Of a DNA stretch of 8,222 nt, positions 5,335 to 8,222 are shown one piece after another. A program made the translations under genes and the position numbers. The stretch comes from Planctomycetota bacterium (lineage in GTDB: Bacteria > Planctomycetota > Phycisphaerae > WQYP01). The notes under the pieces were generated by a model. That model did no database searches. It was not told the DNA's origin and saw only the letters and a list, made by a program, of their open reading frames with translations. The DNA lies in NCBI GenBank assembly GCA_021838985.1, contig JAKCCC010000063.1, positions 1-8,222 of the forward strand, written 5' to 3'. How positions within the stretch are numbered: position 1 is the stretch's first letter; each line of letters begins with the position of its first letter.

Positions 5335-6552
5335 CGTCGGCCCCAGACTGGTGATGGTCATCGGCGCCAGTGGAAACTCTTTCACCAGACGATTAGCCTG
5401 GGCCAAATCCACAGCTTCCAGCCGCGCCAATTCCTCCTGTAAAGTGCGATATTCCTGGTTGTACGTCCAATGGGCGCTGATATTGCGCATACGCCCCAAC
5501 GGCAGTTCGCCCTGCAAGACGGCGGCCGTTTCGATTTTGTTCCGGCTGCGGCCAATTTCCGCTTCCGCTACTCCTCCTTTTGCCACTTGCTGCAATTCCT
5601 TGATCAGAATTTGCTCCACCTGTTCCCTCCGCGCCGGATCGCAGGAGGCGTAGGCGAAAAAACTCCCCGTTTGATCGTGCGGATAAAACGAAAAATCCGC
5701 TTCATCCGCCAGGCCTGGTTCCAGCAAAGCCCAATACAGACGCGAACCGTCGCGATCGCCGATGACATCCGCCACCACGCTGGCGGCGTAACGCCGCTCG
5801 TCCTGGGCGGATGGCGCGGGGCACATCAGGGCCAGATAATGGCGTTTCAGCCGGGCGTCGGTCAGATGGCGCCGCCGTGGCGCCGGCGCCGGCACCGGGT
5901 AGCGCCGCTGGACTTCGAGATGTTGCCACCGCCCGCAAAAGTTTTTGACCTGCTGCAGAAAAAGCGGAAAATCCAGCCGACCCGCCGCCGCCAGCACCAT
6001 GTTGCCCGGCCCGTAGCGCGCCTCGAAATATCGCCGCATCGAATCAGCTTCCAGTGCCCTGACCGACTCCGTCGTGCCCAGCACCGATTGGGCCAAGGGA
6101 TGCGCCTGGAAATAATCCGCCATCACCGCTTCGTACAGCACATGACCCGGGCGGTCGAGGTACAGCGCGATCTCTTCCAGAATTACCTTTTTCTCCATGT
6201 TGAAATCTTCCGGGCGCAAGGCGGGACGCAGGATATCGGCCAGCAGATCCAGGGCGCGATCGAGGAATTCCGGCAGGACGTGCGCCCAATAACAGGTCAC
6301 TTCATTGCTGGTAAAGGCATTGTTGACCGCGCCCATCGCGTCAAATTCACGGTTCACGTCGGCCGCGGAGCGGTGCGACGTGCCCTTGAACATCATGTGT
6401 TCCAGAAAATGCGACACGCCTGAAAAAGCGGAGTTTTCATCGCGGGCGCCTGTTTTCACCATAAAGCCCAAGGCGGTGCTTTGGGCCTCGGGATTGACCT
6501 CCGCGATCACGTCCAATCCGTTGTCCAGCCGAATATGTTCAAAATGGATCAT
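5326..6552 (-). CDS. M16 family zinc metallopeptidase (insulinase / processing-peptidase like)
   Basis: 408 aa, the normal size for a two-domain (about 2 x 200 aa) bacterial M16B peptidase. The inverted zinc site is intact: HFLEH at residues 48-52 (two His ligands and the catalytic Glu) and a distal glutamate in VILEEIALY (E127, 75 residues after H52). Upstream GVSHFLEHMMFKGT and downstream DAMGAVNNAFTSNEVTCYWA are strong family signatures. The C-terminal domain carries GDRDGSRLYWALLEPGLAD (265-283), corresponding to the SRLxxxLREpxGLAY substrate-side motif, with Asp in place of the usual Tyr; this looks like a known subtype rather than damage. There is no signal peptide or TM, so it is probably cytoplasmic. 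These enzymes cleave small peptides or unfolded segments; the substrate is unknown. It is divergent from queA, and no paired M16 paralogue is adjacent. Confidence 0.92.
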   Translation of the reverse strand: MIHFEHIRLDNGLDVIAEVNPEAQSTALGFMVKTGARDENSAFSGVSHFLEHMMFKGTSHRSAADVNREFDAMGAVNNAFTSNEVTCYWAHVLPEFLDRALDLLADILRPALRPEDFNMEKKVILEEIALYLDRPGHVLYEAVMADYFQAHPLAQSVLGTTESVRALEADSMRRYFEARYGPGNMVLAAAGRLDFPLFLQQVKNFCGRWQHLEVQRRYPVPAPAPRRRHLTDARLKRHYLALMCPAPSAQDERRYAASVVADVIGDRDGSRLYWALLEPGLADEADFSFYPHDQTGSFFAYASCDPARREQVEQILIKELQQVAKGGVAEAEIGRSRNKIETAAVLQGELPLGRMRNISAHWTYNQEYRTLQEELARLEAVDLAQANRLVKEFPLAPMTITSLGPTPA

Positions 6553-6608
6553 GACGATTCCTGATTCCGCCCACGATTTTCAGGGATGTATTATATCATA
6601 ATTGGCCG
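6553..6608. promoter_or_regulatory. Divergent promoter region between M16 peptidase and queA
   Basis: A 56-base gap with a sharp AT-rich patch (about 6587-6603). On the minus strand TATAAT (6590-6595) is a perfect -10 that would start the M16 transcript about 30 bases before its ATG; no good -35 is seen. On the plus strand CATAAT (6597-6602) lies only 6 bases before the queA ATG, and TATTAT (6589-6594) about 14 bases before it. If either is used, queA mRNA would be nearly leaderless, in keeping with its lack of a Shine-Dalgarno. Confidence 0.4.
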
Positions 6609-7856
6609 ATGCGAACGGACGAACTCGATTATCTTCTGCCTCCCCATTTGATCGCGCGCGAACCGGCGCGGCCACGTGACCACAGCCGGCTGATGGTTTA
6701 CCGCCGGGCTACGGACCAAACTGAGCACCGGCGCTTTTATGAATTGCCCGACCTGCTCGAACCTGGCGATTTACTAGTCGCCAACGACACACGCGTGCTA
6801 CCGGCGAAACTGATATTACGCAAGGCGTCCGGCGGCCTGATTACAGGCCTGTTTCTTTCCGAGGCGGCCCCCCGCCGCTGGCGGATCCTGCTGAAAAGCC
6901 GCGGTCGCGTTTCACCCGGGATGGTATTGGCGGCAACGACCAGGCCTCAGCTGGCTCCAGTACCCCAAGCGGTGGAGCTGGTGTTGTGCGAACGGTTATC
7001 GGAAAAGGGGCAGTGGATCGCGCAATTAAACACCGATCAGCCGGCGCCGCAAGTGCTCGCGCAGATCGGTTGCATTCCGCTGCCACCCTATATCGAAAAA
7101 GCCCGCGCGGCGGATTGGCCAGGCCGCGGTGAGACCGCCGCCGTCCCCAACTCGGACGACGGGCTACCCCCGCTACCGTTCGGCGTCTCCGCGGTGCGCC
7201 AACCGGCCGAGCCTGCCATCACGAGGGGCCGATCTGCCCGGCGCGAGGCCGCACCGGCGTGGGCCCAACTCTTTACCGCTGAACGACCTACCGATGCGAC
7301 GGACTATCAAACGGTTTACGCCCAAGCCGTCGGTGCTTTGGCGGCGCCAACCGCCGGCCTGCATTTTACGCCGCAACTGCTTGAGCGATTGCGGCCGCGG
7401 CGCCTTGAACCTGCATTTTTGACCCTGCACGTGGGTCTGGGCACATTCTTACCGGTTTCCACGGCGCGCCTGGAAGATCATCCCATGCACGGCGAATGGT
7501 TTACGATCCGCAGCGCCCTCGTGGAACAATTGCGGCGTCAGCGGGCCGCCGGCCGGCGAATCGTGGCGGTTGGCACTACCACCGTCCGCGCCCTGGAAAC
7601 CGCCGCCGAGGCCATCCTGAATCCCGCCGTTTCCGTCCACGATATCACCGCCATCAGCGAGCTTTTCATCCAACCAGGCTTTCACTTCCAGCTTACCGAT
7701 GCCTTGATCACCAATTTCCATTTGCCACGCAGCACCCTGCTGGCGCTGGTGGCCGCACTGGTCGGCCTGCCGCGTCTGAAAGCGCTGTACCAGGAAGCGG
7801 TGCGCTCGGGTTATCGGTTCTACAGCTTTGGCGACGCCATGCTCATTCTGCCGTAG
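6609..7856 (+). CDS. queA: S-adenosylmethionine:tRNA ribosyltransferase-isomerase (queuosine biosynthesis)
   Basis: QueA transfers and isomerises the ribosyl moiety of SAM onto preQ1 in tRNA, giving epoxyqueuosine at the wobble position of GUN-anticodon tRNAs; it is cytoplasmic. Recognition is firm: VANDTRVLPAKL (57-68), LPPYI (158-162), YQTVYAQAVGALAAPTAGLH (233-252), LTLHVGLGTFLPV (271-283), HPMHGEWF (291-298), VGTTTVRALE (321-330), FIQPGF (353-358) and ITNFHLPRSTLLALVAAL (367-384), ending at the usual FGDAMLIL. The length of 415 aa exceeds the common 340-360 because of a Pro/Ala/Arg-rich in-frame insertion at about 167-229. The ATG at 6609 matches the family N-terminus (MRTDELDYLLPPHLIAREPA). 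It has no clear ribosome binding site. No other queuosine genes (tgt, queG/queH) are in the window. Confidence 0.96.
   Translation: MRTDELDYLLPPHLIAREPARPRDHSRLMVYRRATDQTEHRRFYELPDLLEPGDLLVANDTRVLPAKLILRKASGGLITGLFLSEAAPRRWRILLKSRGRVSPGMVLAATTRPQLAPVPQAVELVLCERLSEKGQWIAQLNTDQPAPQVLAQIGCIPLPPYIEKARAADWPGRGETAAVPNSDDGLPPLPFGVSAVRQPAEPAITRGRSARREAAPAWAQLFTAERPTDATDYQTVYAQAVGALAAPTAGLHFTPQLLERLRPRRLEPAFLTLHVGLGTFLPVSTARLEDHPMHGEWFTIRSALVEQLRRQRAAGRRIVAVGTTTVRALETAAEAILNPAVSVHDITAISELFIQPGFHFQLTDALITNFHLPRSTLLALVAALVGLPRLKALYQEAVRSGYRFYSFGDAMLILP
7113..7295 (+). other. In-frame ~60-codon insertion within queA
   Basis: In typical QueA proteins LPPYI is followed within about 20 residues by YQTVYA. 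Here about 70 residues intervene, including PGRGETAAVPNSDDGLPPLP, a low-complexity segment unlike the rest of the protein. The DNA shows an inverted repeat: CCGCGGTGAGAC (7124-7135) against GTCTCCGCGG (7185-7194), complementary except for a two-base bulge. This could be an expanded surface loop or a coding-tolerated repeat insertion. Confidence 0.6.
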
Positions 7857-7881
7857 CTTCCCCTCAAACCTTCCGCGCCGC

Positions 7882-7899
7882 GCCGTGCCGCCAAGCCGG
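7882..7899 (-). repeat. 18-bp dispersed motif, copy 4 (degenerate, after queA)
   Basis: The minus strand reads CCGGCTTGGCGGCACGGC. Only the 11-base core CCGGCTTGGCG is shared with copy 1 (4901-4918); the rest diverges. It lies 26 bases past the queA stop. Confidence 0.3.
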
Positions 7900-7922
7900 G
7901 GTAGAGCGCCGCGCCGCCCCGG
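7896..7922 (+). terminator. Stem-loop downstream of queA
   Basis: CCGGGG (7896-7901) and CCCCGG (7917-7922) form a six-base GC stem with a 15-base loop about 40 bases after the queA stop. There is no T-tract, so it is only a weak terminator candidate. The rest of the gap to the next gene is C-rich and holds the heptamer array at 7976-8010. Confidence 0.25.
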
Positions 7923-7975
7923 GTTACATCCCCGCCCCACCCCACGGATAATCTTCACACCCCGCGCCACGGAAA

Positions 7976-8010
7976 ATAACTCGCCACTCGCAACTCGCCA
8001 CCCGGAACTA
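7976..8010. repeat. Heptamer array 3 (five units)
   Basis: Consecutive 7-base units on the plus strand: ATAACTC, GCCACTC, GCAACTC, GCCACCC, GGAACTA. The central three fit GCMAMYC, close to GCAACCC of array 2. The array ends 12 bases before the next start codon. Confidence 0.6.
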
Positions 8011-8022
8011 TAGAATGCGGTG

Positions 8023-8222
8023 ATGGCGAGCTCGAATATTTTGCAAGGCCCCACTTGGAGCGTCGGCAAGGTTTCACCGCGTTGCGCGGTTTGCCAGAGC
8101 GCACTGGCGCCGGGCGACGCTTGCTGGGCGGCGCTGGTGGAATGGCCCCGTGAAAATCTGGCGGGGAACACACGGAGCAATTCGCAGGATAGTCCTGCCA
8201 GCCGCCCAGCCGCAGGCTGGCA
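8023..8222 (+). CDS. Uncharacterised cysteine-containing protein, N-terminus (partial, runs off right edge)
   Basis: A frame open from a stop at 8011-8013 to the window end, giving 66 codons from the ATG at 8023 (a GTG directly precedes it at 8020 and could be the start instead). The protein begins MASSNILQGPTWSVGKVSPR, followed by CAVCQSALAPGDACWAALVE. The CxxC (C21, C24) with a third Cys (C34), and the W-S-V-G-K...C-A-V-C...L-A-P-G-D...A-L-V-E pattern, resemble the opening of short hypothetical proteins I recall from Planctomycetota, in which the Cys may bind a metal; I cannot name a function. After residue 40 it becomes Ser/Asn/Pro-rich and overlaps palindromic DNA. There is no evident Shine-Dalgarno. 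It could be co-transcribed with queA, 166 bases upstream. Confidence 0.55.
   Translation, partial: MASSNILQGPTWSVGKVSPRCAVCQSALAPGDACWAALVEWPRENLAGNTRSNSQDSPASRPAAGW
8185..8222. repeat. Two adjacent palindromes at the right edge
   Basis: CAGGA-TAG-TCCTG (8185-8197) is a perfect five-base-arm hairpin. It is followed at once by TGCCAGCC (8196-8203) pairing perfectly with GGCTGGCA (8215-8222), loop of 11 bases. Both fall inside the reading frame of the partial gene and may continue past the edge. Confidence 0.55.

Noticed and set aside
5326..6552. M16 protein as an inactive (non-peptidase) paralogue
   Set aside because: The HFLEH site and the distal glutamate are all present, so catalytic capacity is expected despite the Asp replacing the usual C-domain Tyr.
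7976..8010. CRISPR or microsatellite of fixed unit
   Set aside because: Units are 7 bases without spacers and differ from each other; better described as a degenerate heptamer array.
7449..8180. 243-codon open frame on the minus strand opposite the end of queA and beyond
   Set aside because: Most of it is antisense to conserved queA codons; composition is arginine/glycine-rich with no recognisable domain. The plus strand carries clear conserved proteins there.

Overview
The window is GC-rich bacterial chromosome. It carries a sugar ABC-importer gene set of unusual architecture, an M16 metallopeptidase, queA, and two genes cut by the window edges (the start of a cysteine synthase gene and the start of an uncharacterised cysteine-containing protein). 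The enlarged importer subunits, the M16 subtype and several kinds of short intergenic repeats suggest a Planctomycetota-like bacterium, possibly Phycisphaerae. That placement is inference from family knowledge; nothing here is a phylogenetic marker.

Left part (1-5030, all minus strand; transcription runs right to left): a gene for an exported solute-binding protein (SBP) runs in the same reading frame into a MalF-type permease. A MalG-type permease follows after 28 bases, then, after 131 bases, cysK with its own promoter (perfect TTGACA) and ribosome binding site. The SBP and MalF parts look like one polypeptide of about 935 codons, but a single in-frame TAG (4089-4091) interrupts the SBP domain. 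The MalG-type protein has a roughly 350-residue extracytoplasmic insertion between TM1 and TM2, built from about five degenerate repeats of about 70 residues. The MalF part has about two extra membrane helices. No ATP-binding subunit is encoded in the window.

Middle (4941-5325): a gene-free stretch with three related copies of a hairpin-forming repeat (two direct, one inverted) and a palindromic GC-rich element.

Right part (5326-8222): an M16 zinc peptidase on the minus strand is divergent from queA on the plus strand, across a 56-base AT-rich promoter region. QueA has an in-frame insertion of about 60 residues between two conserved motifs. After queA come a gene-free 166 bases with a heptamer array, then the first 66 codons of a plus-strand gene that runs off the window.

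The points most worth attention are the amber codon inside an SBP-permease fusion, the repeat-built periplasmic domain in the MalG-like subunit, and several dispersed short DNA repeats: heptamer arrays, an 18-bp motif and hairpin elements. I see no CRISPR array, transposase, tRNA or rRNA.
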